Below are positions 42,872 to 52,312 of a stretch of DNA of 64,000 nt, piece after piece. The position numbers and the translations under genes were made by a program. Position 1 is the first letter of the stretch; each line of letters begins with the position of its first letter. Under the pieces are notes generated by a model that had not been told where the DNA came from, searched no databases, and saw only the letters and a list, made by a program, of their open reading frames with translations. This DNA is from Streptomyces sp. NBC_01716 (GTDB lineage: Bacteria; Actinomycetota; Actinomycetes; Streptomycetales; Streptomycetaceae): positions 868,001-932,000 of the forward strand of contig NZ_CP109181.1 of the NCBI RefSeq assembly GCF_036248275.1, given 5' to 3'.

Positions 42872-44826
42872 CGCTGCCCGGTCCGCATCTGGACGACCGC
42901 ACCTTCCAGGGCCTGGTGGACGAGGCCAAACGCCGGGTGCAGCAGCGCTGCCCGGAGTGGACCGACCACAATGTCTCGGATCCCGGTGTGACGCTGATCG
43001 AGGCGTTCGCGTCCATGGTCGACCAGCTCGTCTACCGGGTGAACCGGGTGCCGGAGAAGAACTATCTGGCCTTCCTCGATCTCATCGGCGTACAGCTCCA
43101 TCCGCCCACGGCCGCGCACACCGACGTGACGTTCCGGCTTTCCGCGCCGCGCCCGGACCCGGTGGTGGTCCGGGCAGGGACGGAGATCGCCACGGTCCGT
43201 ACGGAGACGGAGGAGGCGGTCGTCTTCACGACCTCCGAACCCCTGTCGATCGTGCCGTGCGCCTACGCCCATCTCGCCACCTGGCCGTCGTCCGGGGAAG
43301 CGGCCGACCGGACCGAGGAGCTGGCGCTCGGCCGGGACGTGCCCTGTTTCGGGACCACGCCGACTGTCGGCGACTGCCTGTATGTGGGCCTGTCGGCCGC
43401 CGTACCGGCGGGTGTTCTCGTCCTGCGGCTGGACTGCACGGTGGAGGGCGTCGGCGTCGATCCGCGCCGGCCGCCGGTGCTCTGGGAGGCGTGGGACGGC
43501 ACGGCCTGGACGGTCTGCGAGATCGAGAAGGACGACACCGGCGGCTTCAACCGGTCGGGCGAGCTGATCCTGCATCTGCCGAAGACCCACTCTCCGGCGG
43601 CGGTTGTACGGCATACCGGGGGCTGGGTGCGGTGCCGTCTGATCGCCGCGGAGCCGGGCCAGCCGACGTACCTGGCGCCGCCGGTGGTCCGCGGGGTCAC
43701 CGCGTTCACGATCGGCGCGACCGTCCCGGCCGAGCACGCGGAGACCGTCACCGACGAGGTGCTCGGTCAGGCGGAGGGAGTGCCCGGCCAGGCATTCGGA
43801 CTGGCCCGACCGCCCGTCGTACCCGGTGAGTTCGTGGTCGAGGTGACCGGCCCCGGGTCGGGTGCGGACGCTGAACGGTGGACCCGTGTGGACGACTTCG
43901 CGCACTCGGGGCCCGAGGACCGGCACGTCACCCTGGACGCGAACTCCGGGCGGGTCGAGTTCGGTCCCGCCGTACGTGAACGGGACGGTGGAATCCGCTA
44001 CTACGGCGCGGTCCCCGCGAAGGGCGCCACCGTCCGGGTGCGGTCCTACCGCACCGGCGGCGGGCTGCGCGGCAACGTCGCCCGCTCCACGCTGCGGGTC
44101 CTGCGCGGCGCGATCCCGTACGTGGCCCGGGTCGAGAACCGCCGGCCGGCGCTCGGCGGGGTCGACGGCGAGAGCGTCGGCAGCGCGCGGGTGCGCGGAC
44201 CGATGACGCTGCGCACGCTGCACCGGGCGGTCGTGCCGCACGACTACGAACTCCTCGCGCGCGAGATCGCGCCGGACGCGGCGCGTGTGCACTGCATCCG
44301 GGCCGGTGCGGACGACGGGTCCGACGCGGGCGGGGTGCGGCTGCTCATCGTGCCCGCCGGGCGCGGGGACGAGCAGGGCCGGATCGAGTTCGACGAACTC
44401 GTCCCGCCCGCACAGACGCTCGCTCTGATCAAGGACCATCTGGACGCGCGGCGGCCGATCGGCACCCGGCTGGCGGTCGAGCCGCCGTTCTACCAGGGCG
44501 TCACCGTCGTCGCGTCGGTCCAGACCGAGCGCGGGGCGGTCGCCGAGAAGGTACGCGAGACGGCGCTGGCCGCCCTGTACGGGTACTTCAACCCGCTCAC
44601 CGGCGGGCCGGGCGGACAGGGCTGGCCGTTCGGCCGGCCGGTGCAGTCGGGCGAGGCGTTCGCCGTGCTCCAACGGGTGCCCGGGGTGGACCTGGTGGAG
44701 GACGTACGGCTCTACCGCGCCGACCCGGTCACCGGGGAACGCACCGACGCGACCACGAAGATCCAGCTGGACCGGCACGCGCTCGTCTTCAGCTACGAAC
44801 ACCAACTCCGGGTGAGATCCGGGTGA
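42868..44826 (+). CDS. cis11: baseplate J-like wedge protein
   Basis: A 652-residue baseplate component of the gpJ/Pvc11 type. The N-terminus (DDRTFQGLVDEAKRRVQQRCPEWTDHNVSDPGVTLIE, residues about 7-45) is characteristic; the beta-rich middle includes the GWVRCRLIAAEPGQPTYLAP region, and the end shows LAVEPPFYQGVTVVASVQTE and YFNPLTGGPGGQGWPFG, typical of gpJ proteins. It forms the wedge that bridges sheath base and hub. GTG start overlapping cis9. Confidence 0.93.
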   Translation: MTLPGPHLDDRTFQGLVDEAKRRVQQRCPEWTDHNVSDPGVTLIEAFASMVDQLVYRVNRVPEKNYLAFLDLIGVQLHPPTAAHTDVTFRLSAPRPDPVVVRAGTEIATVRTETEEAVVFTTSEPLSIVPCAYAHLATWPSSGEAADRTEELALGRDVPCFGTTPTVGDCLYVGLSAAVPAGVLVLRLDCTVEGVGVDPRRPPVLWEAWDGTAWTVCEIEKDDTGGFNRSGELILHLPKTHSPAAVVRHTGGWVRCRLIAAEPGQPTYLAPPVVRGVTAFTIGATVPAEHAETVTDEVLGQAEGVPGQAFGLARPPVVPGEFVVEVTGPGSGADAERWTRVDDFAHSGPEDRHVTLDANSGRVEFGPAVRERDGGIRYYGAVPAKGATVRVRSYRTGGGLRGNVARSTLRVLRGAIPYVARVENRRPALGGVDGESVGSARVRGPMTLRTLHRAVVPHDYELLAREIAPDAARVHCIRAGADDGSDAGGVRLLIVPAGRGDEQGRIEFDELVPPAQTLALIKDHLDARRPIGTRLAVEPPFYQGVTVVASVQTERGAVAEKVRETALAALYGYFNPLTGGPGGQGWPFGRPVQSGEAFAVLQRVPGVDLVEDVRLYRADPVTGERTDATTKIQLDRHALVFSYEHQLRVRSG

Positions 44827-44841
44827 GAGGAGCCTGACCCG

Positions 44842-45405
44842 ATGCGTGCCGACGTTCCCGGCCTGCCGACCCCGCACCCCCTGATCGAGCAACTGCCCGC
44901 CGTCTACCTGGAACAGGACTTCCTGCGGCGCTTCCTCGCGGCGCTGGACGACGTGCTCGCCCCGGTCCTGCTGACGATCGACAACGTGCCCGCGTATCTG
45001 GACCACCGCAGCGCCCCCGACGACTTCCTGGAGTGGCTGGCGGGCTGGGTGGCGGTGGAGCCGCACGAGGACAGCCCCGCCGACCAACGGCGGGCCGAGA
45101 TACGCGGGGCCGTGGCCAGGCACGCGCGGCGCGGGACGGTCGGTGGACTGGCGGAGGCACTGCGGCTGGAGACCGGAGGCACGGAGCCGGAGATCGTCGA
45201 GAGCGGTGGCGCCATCTGGTCGACAACTCCCAACACTCCGCTGCCGGGTGAGGCCGTCCCATGGGTGACGATCCGGGTCAGGGCGGGTGAGGGGCAGCTG
45301 TTCGACCGGGTGCGGCTGGAGGAACTGATCGCCACGGAGATCCCGGCGCATGTCGGGTTCACGCTGGAACTGTTGTCGGCGGGTGCGGGAGGTGGTGCGG
45401 AGTGA
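44842..45405 (+). CDS. cis12: tail protein I-like baseplate protein
   Basis: A 187-residue tail protein I/Pvc12-like component: LPAVYLEQDFLRRFLAALDDVLAPVL near the start and APDDFLEWLAGWVAVEPHEDSPADQRRAEIR in the middle are the family marks. GGAG precedes the ATG. It ends in a GTGA overlap with the zinc-ribbon membrane gene, tying that gene to the baseplate operon. Confidence 0.93.
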   Translation: MRADVPGLPTPHPLIEQLPAVYLEQDFLRRFLAALDDVLAPVLLTIDNVPAYLDHRSAPDDFLEWLAGWVAVEPHEDSPADQRRAEIRGAVARHARRGTVGGLAEALRLETGGTEPEIVESGGAIWSTTPNTPLPGEAVPWVTIRVRAGEGQLFDRVRLEELIATEIPAHVGFTLELLSAGAGGGAE

Positions 45406-46445
45406 TCTGCGAGACGTGCGGCCACCGGAACGCGCCGGGGCGGGAGTTCTGCGCTTCGTGCGAGGCGTTCCTGGCGTGGGAACCGGGGGAACGAACGCCG
45501 GCGCCACCGGAACCGTCCGTGCCGGAGCCTCCTGCGCCGGAACCGAACGCGCCGGAACCGTCCGTGCCCGCCGGGGCCACTCCCGTACCTCCGGACTACC
45601 CCGCGGCACCGCGACGCCCCGGTGAGAACGCGGACCAGTCCGCCCCGGGGCCGGACGCGGGAGCGCCGACGCCCGACGCCGAGCCGACGCCACCGCCCAC
45701 CGTCACCGGGCCGCCGATCGTGTGCCCCCACTGCCGTACGGAGAACACCCCGGACCGCACCCTCTGCGTACGCTGCGCCCTCCTCCTGAACCCGGGCCCG
45801 CCCCCGGCGATCCGCCCACCTTGGTGGCGACGGATCCTCAACCGCGCCCCCCGGCAGTCCCCCGTCGCCGGCACCCGGCCGGGGCGGGGATGGCGCAGGC
45901 CACGGGTCGGGCTGCCGATCGTGCTGATCCTGCTGGCGGTGGGAATCTGGTTCGCGCTCCCGCACATGTCGGGCCTGTTCGGCCTGGCGAAGGAGGAGAC
46001 GGGGAAGCCCGAATCGGTACCGCCTGCGGAGTGCCGGGCGTCCAGCGCGCAGTCGGGCCATCCGGCGGGCGCGGGTGTGGATGGATTCAACAACCGCTAC
46101 TGGTCACCGAAGGAGACCGGGGACGGCGTCGGTGAGTTCCTGGAGTGCGACTTCGCCCAGCCGGTGCGGCTGCTGAAGTTGCTGGTGTTCTCGGGTACCT
46201 CGGCCCGCAAGGACGAATTCCTCACCCAGGCCCGCCCGGCGCGGGTCACCGTGCAACTGACCGCGCAGGACGGCGAGTTGACCAGCCGAACCCTGCGGCT
46301 GAGGGACCAGGCGGGCGAGCAAGCGTTTGACCTGCGGGGCACGGACACGGTACGGGCCAGACTCACGGTCGACTCGGCGTACGGCACGGGGGAGGACCGC
46401 CGGGTCGCCCTGGCGGAGGTGGAGTTCTTCGGCCGCCGGCCGTAA
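45402..46445 (+). CDS. zinc-ribbon membrane protein ending the CIS operon
   Basis: A 347-residue protein. Two zinc ribbons at 3-20 (CETC...CASC) and 108-125 (CPHC...CVRC) are joined by a Pro/Glu-rich linker; one membrane helix lies at about 170-188; the outer part (210-347) has the look of a discoidin/galactose-binding beta sandwich (VDGFNNRYWS, then FAQPVRLLKLLVFSGT). The zinc ribbons should be cytoplasmic. Coupled by GTGA to cis12, it is a strong candidate for the protein tethering the cytoplasmic particle to the membrane. Streptomyces coelicolor has such a protein (CisA); whether this one or the Ig-like protein at 20446 is its counterpart I cannot decide. Confidence 0.75.
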   Translation: MICETCGHRNAPGREFCASCEAFLAWEPGERTPAPPEPSVPEPPAPEPNAPEPSVPAGATPVPPDYPAAPRRPGENADQSAPGPDAGAPTPDAEPTPPPTVTGPPIVCPHCRTENTPDRTLCVRCALLLNPGPPPAIRPPWWRRILNRAPRQSPVAGTRPGRGWRRPRVGLPIVLILLAVGIWFALPHMSGLFGLAKEETGKPESVPPAECRASSAQSGHPAGAGVDGFNNRYWSPKETGDGVGEFLECDFAQPVRLLKLLVFSGTSARKDEFLTQARPARVTVQLTAQDGELTSRTLRLRDQAGEQAFDLRGTDTVRARLTVDSAYGTGEDRRVALAEVEFFGRRP

Positions 46446-46465
46446 GGGGTGGGCGAGGCCCTGGG

Positions 46466-46521
46466 CCGGGGTGGCCTTGCGACCACCCCGGCAGGCTGGC
46501 GTGTCAGCCGACCGGGCTGAC
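46466..46521 (+). terminator. two tandem terminator hairpins ending the CIS operon
   Basis: First hairpin: CCGGGGTGG / CCACCCCGG, perfect 9-base stem with an 8-base loop (46466-46491). Second: GTCAGCC / GGCTGAC, 7-base stem with a 5-base loop (46503-46521). Together they separate the operon from the convergent SARP gene. Confidence 0.75.
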
Positions 46522-46708
46522 AAACATGATGCAGTCGTGCAGCGCCACTACTGTCGCGGCGGTCGAACAAACGAGCGTGATGACCGCCTGGGTTATTCGC
46601 ACCTGCAAATATCCTTCCCGGAAACGTTGATCGTCAACAGGGGGGGAAGGCTATACCACTTCGAATGAGTGACCGAATCGAGGGGGGCCTCGCGCTCCGC
46701 CTCGCGGC

Positions 46709-49700
46709 CTACTCGTCGCGCAGCGCGGAACGTACGTCTGCCTCGCCGCCGCCCATCCGTTCGATCTCACTTAGGCGGCGACCGATTCTCCGCGTATCAA
46801 CATTGTCTCGATGTCGAACGGATTCGAATGCGTGACGCAATGTTGTTCGAGCCTCATCGACATCCCCTGCTGCGAGTCGCACCTCAGCCAGCAGCGTCCG
46901 AGAAGCGGTTTCCTCATCGAGGTCATTGGTGCGCGCCGCAACGTTCACGGCCAACCGGAGGCGGTCCGTCGCGTCATCCAGTCGCCCGTCGGCGAAGTCC
47001 ATGTGTCCGAGGTGACGCAGGGCCTGGACCTCATGTCGGGCAGCCCCAATCTCCTGGGCGAGCTTCAGCGCTTCCAGGAGATGCCGGACGGACTCCTCGG
47101 AGTCTCCCAGCCGCCAGCGCGCCTTGCCGATCCCGACCAGAGCCTCGGCCTGGCTCTTTCGGTCGCCGAGAAGGCGAAATTCCGAAAGGGTCTCTCCGAA
47201 CAGAACAAGAGCCGCATCTGATTCACCAGAATCCGCCAGAACTTCGGCCAGATTTCTGCGCGCGGTAGCGCGGTCGTATCGACTTCCGTCATCTTCGAGG
47301 AAGGATATTGATTCCTCAAAAGAATGGCGGGCCAGTTCCAATTCACCGGCCTGGACCTGAAGCCTTCCGATGTTGTTGAGCGTCCTGCCGGAAGCAGTCA
47401 AGTCACCTGCTTCTTTGAAGTTTGCAAGGGCATTGCGAAAATGATCAATTGCTCGATCATGTTCCCCGAGGAACAGCAGAACCACCGCTATGTTGTTTCG
47501 GGTACGCGCCTTGTCCCAGACGTCACCCGAGAGCGACTTGATGGCAAGGGATTTCTGGAGCAGCACAAGCGCCTTGCGGTTCTCGCCGAGGTGCCAGTTC
47601 AGTACGCCAAGCACGCGCAGCGCCTCCGCCTCGCCCGGTTCGTCGCCCAGCGCACGCGCCAGCTCCAGCGCCCGCTCCCCCGCCTCTGCGGCGTCCGCGT
47701 AGTCCCCGATGCTCGCGTACGCCCCGCACAGGTCGATGAGGGTGCGGCAGAGCGCTGGTTCGTTGCCAGTTCGGTCCCAGTGGGCGGCAGCGTGCCGCAG
47801 GAGCTTCTTGGCGTCCCGCCAGTAGCACTCCGCTACGAGGAATCCCGCCAGCGCGCAGGCGAGTTGGGCCGCGCGCTCGGAGGCGCCCTCGCGTCGGGCG
47901 TGGTCTTCGACCGCCAGGAGGTTTCCGCGCTCCGCAGCCAGCCAAGAACGCGCGGCGGCCGAGTCAGGCAGGGGTGGCGGTGGCGTCGGCAGAGGCGGCG
48001 CCGGGAAGTCCGGGCGTATGCGTCGGGGATATGCCATGCGGTCCGCGAGGCCGGCTGACGTTACGTAGAAATCCGTCAGGCGGGCGAGGGCCTGGCGGCG
48101 CTCCTCCTCGCCGTCCTCCGCAATAGATAGACCATAGGCATATTCACGCAGCAGATCGTGGTAGCGATAGCGGTCCGGTACGGGCTCTCTGAGCAGGTGA
48201 AATGCCCCAAGACCTTCGAGTAATCGCTCCGTCGTATCCGGCGGCAAGCCCAGCAGGGCAGCCGCCGCCTCGGCGGTGAAATCCGGTCCGGGATGGAGTC
48301 CGAGGCGGCGGAACGCGGTGCGTTGCTGCGCGGTGAGGGTCCGGTAGGACAGTGCGAACGCCCGGGTCATTTCCTGCTCTTGATCCGCGGTGCGAATTTC
48401 CGCCAGCCGCCCGGGACTTCGCGCGAGGCGCTCGGCGAGGACACTCAGCGTCCAGGACGTACGGGCCCGGAATCGATGCGCCACGAGTTCGATCGCGAGG
48501 GGTAGATAGCCGCATAGGCCAACAATTCGCTCGACCTCCGCAGGATCCTGCGTGCGACCCTCACCCGCGAAGCTACGGAAGAGCCTGACGGCGTCCTCCT
48601 TCGAGAGCACGTCGAGCGGGACCGACAACGCCTGTGGGATACCGCTCAGATGACGACGGCTGGCGATGATCGTCAGGGACGGTGACCCGCCCGGCAGCAG
48701 CGGGCCTACCTGCTCGGCTCCGGCCGCGTCGTCCAAGACGATGACCACTCGGCGCTCCGCCAGCATGGTCCGCCACAGGGCCGTACGCCCCTCCAACTCG
48801 CCAGGAATGGAGAAGGCCGGCGCGCCGAGCAGCCTCAGCAGAGACCCCAAAGCCGCCCCGGCTGTGAGCGGTTCCTGGGAAAGTGAATGGCCCCGTAGAT
48901 CCAGGTATATCTGGCCGTCCGGGTACCTCTCCGCAAGAAGCTGGGCAGTGGCGACGACCAAGGCCGTCTTCCCGACGCCCGCCATGCCGCTGACCGCTTC
49001 CACGGTGACGACCGATCCGCCGCGCTCGCCCTTGTCGGCGATCACCGAGCTCAGGGCCCGCAACTCCGACCGGCGCCCTACCAGGGGCGGTTGCTGGGGC
49101 AGGTTCCGCGGCACGGGTACCTCACCCGCAGGCGCCGGAGGGCCACCGGCGACGACAGCGACCGAGTCGCCCGTCCGCTCCGCGCCGCCTCCCCGCGCCA
49201 GCTCCCGTGCCGGTACGCGGGCCAGCACCCCCTGGTGGATCGTGCTCAACTCGGCGCCGGGGAGCGCCCCGTACTCCGCCATGAGCGACTGCCGGGCCCG
49301 CTGGTGGACGCGGAGCGCGTCGGCGTACCGTCCGCTGCCGTAGTACGCGAGCATCAACTGGCCGAGCAGGGTCTCGTCCCCGGGATGCCGTTCGACCAAC
49401 GCGGCCAGCTCGCCGACCTGTTCGGCGAAGCGCCCCAGCCGCAGTCCGGCCGCTATCCGTGACGTGCCGGCGCTCAGTCGCGCCTCCGCCAGCGTCCGCC
49501 GTACGGTCGCTGCCCAGGACCCGGGCAGACCCGCCAGCGCCTCGCCCTGCCACAACTCCTCGGCGCGGGAGAGCAGTTCCACCGCCCGTGCGTCGTCCTC
49601 ACTGGTGAACGCCGTGTCGACGAAGTGCTGGAAGCGCTGCCGGTCCACGGAGTCACGCGCGGTCCGTAATGTGTAGGTGTGCGCCCTGCCGACGATTTCG

Positions 49701-49948
49701 GGTGCCCCCGGCCCCGTACCGGCGTCCCGCAGCCGCCGCCGGATGCGCGACACATAGGTGTGCGCGTTTTCGCGGGCGCGCTCGGGGGGTTCGCCGTCCC
49801 AGAGTCGATCGATCAGCTCGCTGATCGCGACAGGACGCCCCACGTCGAGTGCGAGTGAGGCGAGCAACACCCGTTCTTTGTCCGATCCGAGCTTCAGCCA
49901 GCGCCCGTTCAGCCGAAGCCCCACCGGTCCGAGAATCTGGAATTCCAC
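46709..49948 (-). CDS. AfsR/SARP-type regulator: BTAD, NB-ARC and TPR
   Basis: A 1079-residue STAND regulator. OmpR-like DNA-binding domain about 1-95 (FQILGPVGLRLNGRWLKLGS, then LLASLALDVGRPVAISELIDRLW), BTAD about 100-245, NB-ARC from about 285 with P-loop GMAGVGKTA (about 320) and VVIVLDDA Walker B, then helical linker and TPR repeats about 690-1040. This is the AfsR layout, an ATP-gated activator of secondary metabolism or development. The C-terminal TPR DNA is lower in GC than the rest. GTG start lies in a hairpin (49947-49964). It is divergent from a second NB-ARC protein. Confidence 0.92.
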   Translation of the reverse strand: MEFQILGPVGLRLNGRWLKLGSDKERVLLASLALDVGRPVAISELIDRLWDGEPPERARENAHTYVSRIRRRLRDAGTGPGAPEIVGRAHTYTLRTARDSVDRQRFQHFVDTAFTSEDDARAVELLSRAEELWQGEALAGLPGSWAATVRRTLAEARLSAGTSRIAAGLRLGRFAEQVGELAALVERHPGDETLLGQLMLAYYGSGRYADALRVHQRARQSLMAEYGALPGAELSTIHQGVLARVPARELARGGGAERTGDSVAVVAGGPPAPAGEVPVPRNLPQQPPLVGRRSELRALSSVIADKGERGGSVVTVEAVSGMAGVGKTALVVATAQLLAERYPDGQIYLDLRGHSLSQEPLTAGAALGSLLRLLGAPAFSIPGELEGRTALWRTMLAERRVVIVLDDAAGAEQVGPLLPGGSPSLTIIASRRHLSGIPQALSVPLDVLSKEDAVRLFRSFAGEGRTQDPAEVERIVGLCGYLPLAIELVAHRFRARTSWTLSVLAERLARSPGRLAEIRTADQEQEMTRAFALSYRTLTAQQRTAFRRLGLHPGPDFTAEAAAALLGLPPDTTERLLEGLGAFHLLREPVPDRYRYHDLLREYAYGLSIAEDGEEERRQALARLTDFYVTSAGLADRMAYPRRIRPDFPAPPLPTPPPPLPDSAAARSWLAAERGNLLAVEDHARREGASERAAQLACALAGFLVAECYWRDAKKLLRHAAAHWDRTGNEPALCRTLIDLCGAYASIGDYADAAEAGERALELARALGDEPGEAEALRVLGVLNWHLGENRKALVLLQKSLAIKSLSGDVWDKARTRNNIAVVLLFLGEHDRAIDHFRNALANFKEAGDLTASGRTLNNIGRLQVQAGELELARHSFEESISFLEDDGSRYDRATARRNLAEVLADSGESDAALVLFGETLSEFRLLGDRKSQAEALVGIGKARWRLGDSEESVRHLLEALKLAQEIGAARHEVQALRHLGHMDFADGRLDDATDRLRLAVNVAARTNDLDEETASRTLLAEVRLAAGDVDEARTTLRHAFESVRHRDNVDTRRIGRRLSEIERMGGGEADVRSALRDE

Positions 49949-49964
49949 CAGCGCCCCCGCTGGT
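49947..49964 (-). promoter_or_regulatory. hairpin over the SARP translation start
   Basis: ACCAGCG / CGCTGGT, perfect 7-base stem with a 4-base loop that contains the GGGG ribosome binding site; the GTG start begins inside the stem. The structure could restrain translation until opened. It might be chance in GC-rich DNA. Confidence 0.4.
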
Positions 49965-50117
49965 CCGTCGGATGGCTCACGAGCATGTCACCGCGCGGCG
50001 AATGCCGCCATAGACCGTTGCCATCCGTTCTTGATCCGGATGGTCATTTCATGTCGTGCCGGGGTAGGACCCGAAATGGTCCGTGTAAACGGCAATCGAT
50101 CTGCGGGGGGCGGATGG

Positions 50118-52235
50118 ATGAGTGATTCGAGTACGGCCGCGCAAGGGCCTCACGGGAATGCGATCAGTGGTGATGCGCGACTGTACGGTCCCACTGTCCA
50201 GGCCCGTGAAGTGCACGGCGGCATACATCTCCACGCCGCGCCCGCCGCGCCCGGGCGCCCCGCGCCACCGCGCCAACTGCTGCCGGTGCCCGCCCACTTC
50301 ACCAACCGGGAAGGGGATGTCGGGTCGCTGAACAACCTTCGCGACAGCGGACTGCCGCTGATCGTCGTCAGCGGTCCGGCCGGAGTCGGCAAGACGGCGC
50401 TGGTGTCGAAATGGCTGCGTTCACTGAGCACCGAATTCCCCGACGGACAGCTGTACGCGGACCTGCGCGGGCACTCGGCGGGCGGGCCGGTGGGGCCGGC
50501 GGAGGTCCTTGGCCAGTTCCTGCGGGCGCTGGGCGCCGGGCCGACGTCCACGGACGCGGTCGAACTGGCGTCCCTCTGGCGGTCCTTCACCGCCGACCTG
50601 CGGATCGTGGTGATGCTGGACAACGCCTTCACGGCCGCCCAGATCCGCCCGTTGCTGCTCGGCGGTCCTGACGGGCTCGTGGTCGTCACCAGCCGCCGCA
50701 GGCTGACCGGGCTGCGTATGGAGGGGGCGGGGTTCCATCAGCTCGACGCGCTCGGTCCGGCCGCCGGGGTCGAACTGCTCACCCGTGGGATCGGCGCGGA
50801 CCGAGTCGCGGGCGAACTCCCCGCGGTCCGCCGCCTGGTGGCCCTCTGCGCCGGTCTTCCGCTCGCCGTCTGCTTGGCCTCCGCCCGGCTCGCGACCCGG
50901 CCCAGACAGTCGGTGGGGGCGCTCGCGGACGCCCTCGCCCGGAACGCGGGCGGTGGCCGGCTGGCAGCGCTCGAAGTCGAAGGGGAGACCTCGGTGCACA
51001 AGGCTCTGGACGCGTCGTACGCCGTACTGAGCGAGGAGACCGCACGCCTCTACAGGACGCTGGGCCTGCTCCCGGTGCGTACCTTCGACGCGATGATCGC
51101 CGCGGCGTCGTGCGATGAGACGCTGGACTGGGCGGAGCGCAGGCTGGACGAGCTGATCGAGGCGAATCTCGTGGAGGACGTAGGACCGGAGAGCTGCCGC
51201 TTCCACGATCTCGTACGGATCCACGCGCACGACCGCGCCCGGGAGGACGACACGGACGGCGCCCGCGAAGAGGCGCTGCGGCGATTCTGCGACTGGTGCC
51301 TGCACACGGCGACGGCGGCTCAGGAGCGGCTGACCCCGGTGCAGTTCACCCTCCCGAGGATCTACGACCACCGGCCCGGCCTTCCCCTGCCGTTCGCCGA
51401 CGATGTCGCGGCGCTCGGCTGGCTGGACTCCCATCGGTCGCAACTGCTGGGTGCCGTAAGGCTCGCGGCGAACAGCGGCTGGCACGACACGAGTTGGATG
51501 CTCGTGGACGCCATGTGGCCGCTCTTCCTGCGATTACGTCACTACTCGGACTGGATCGCGGCCCATGAGATCGGCCTGGAGGCCGCCAGGCAGGCCGGGA
51601 ACAGGGCGGCCGAGCGCCAGATGCTCAACTCCGGGGCCATCGGCCTGGGGGCCGCCCGCCGGACCGAGGAGGCAGCCGCCTGGTATCGGGACTCCCTCCA
51701 GGCCGCGCGCGAGGCCGGTGACGTACGGGACGAGGGCCAGGCGCTGCTGGGCCTCGGCGCGTGCCATCGCGAGGCGGGACGGCCCGACGACGCCGTGACG
51801 TACTTGAACCGGGCGATCGAGGTGTGGGAGGGCTGTGGTTACCCGCGAGGCGCGGCGCTCGCCCGGACCACGCTCGGCGAGATCGCGCTCGCGGCGGGTG
51901 CGCCGGACGAGGCGGTCGACTGCTTCGGTCGGGCCCATGCCGCGATGGTGGCGGTGAACGACCCGCACGACGCCGCACGGGCCCTCGCCTTCCTGGGGCG
52001 CGCCGGTGTCCGGGCGGGGGCGTACGGGGAGGGCGTGGCGAGGATGAACGAGGCGCTTGCCGTCTTCACCGGGTCCGGAGCGGTCTTCTGGCAGGCGCGC
52101 ACCCTGGAGATGCTCGGGGAGAGTGCCGCGGAGCACGGTGACGCGAGGGCCGCGGAGGATTTCCTCGCGCGGGCCCTCACGCTGTTCGAGGCCACGAGCC
52201 CCGCCGACGCGCGTCGGCTCGGCGGGGTCGGCTGA
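50118..52235 (+). CDS. NB-ARC/TPR protein lacking a DNA-binding domain
   Basis: A 705-residue STAND ATPase with no HTH. A 50-residue N-terminus of unknown role precedes the NB-ARC module: GPAGVGKTAL at about 86-95, IVVMLDNA Walker B, then the winged region. The C-terminal third has TPR repeats (EGQALLGLGACHREAGRPDDAVTYL and similar). The closest layout is AfsR without its SARP part, so it may sense a ligand and act on a partner, perhaps the divergent SARP protein. ATG at 50118 follows GGGGGGCGG. The 169-base gap to the divergent gene holds both promoters. Confidence 0.85.
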   Translation: MSDSSTAAQGPHGNAISGDARLYGPTVQAREVHGGIHLHAAPAAPGRPAPPRQLLPVPAHFTNREGDVGSLNNLRDSGLPLIVVSGPAGVGKTALVSKWLRSLSTEFPDGQLYADLRGHSAGGPVGPAEVLGQFLRALGAGPTSTDAVELASLWRSFTADLRIVVMLDNAFTAAQIRPLLLGGPDGLVVVTSRRRLTGLRMEGAGFHQLDALGPAAGVELLTRGIGADRVAGELPAVRRLVALCAGLPLAVCLASARLATRPRQSVGALADALARNAGGGRLAALEVEGETSVHKALDASYAVLSEETARLYRTLGLLPVRTFDAMIAAASCDETLDWAERRLDELIEANLVEDVGPESCRFHDLVRIHAHDRAREDDTDGAREEALRRFCDWCLHTATAAQERLTPVQFTLPRIYDHRPGLPLPFADDVAALGWLDSHRSQLLGAVRLAANSGWHDTSWMLVDAMWPLFLRLRHYSDWIAAHEIGLEAARQAGNRAAERQMLNSGAIGLGAARRTEEAAAWYRDSLQAAREAGDVRDEGQALLGLGACHREAGRPDDAVTYLNRAIEVWEGCGYPRGAALARTTLGEIALAAGAPDEAVDCFGRAHAAMVAVNDPHDAARALAFLGRAGVRAGAYGEGVARMNEALAVFTGSGAVFWQARTLEMLGESAAEHGDARAAEDFLARALTLFEATSPADARRLGGVG

Positions 52236-52312
52236 TCCCGCACGGTGGGGTGGGCGGGACCGGGCCGCTGTTGACGGCGGCCCGGCCCCGGGTGTGGTTG
52301 GACTTGCGCCTC

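Noticed and set aside
42814..45693. Open frame of 959 codons on the minus strand
   Set aside because: Antisense to cis11 and cis12, both certain genes; Arg/Pro-rich with no domain.
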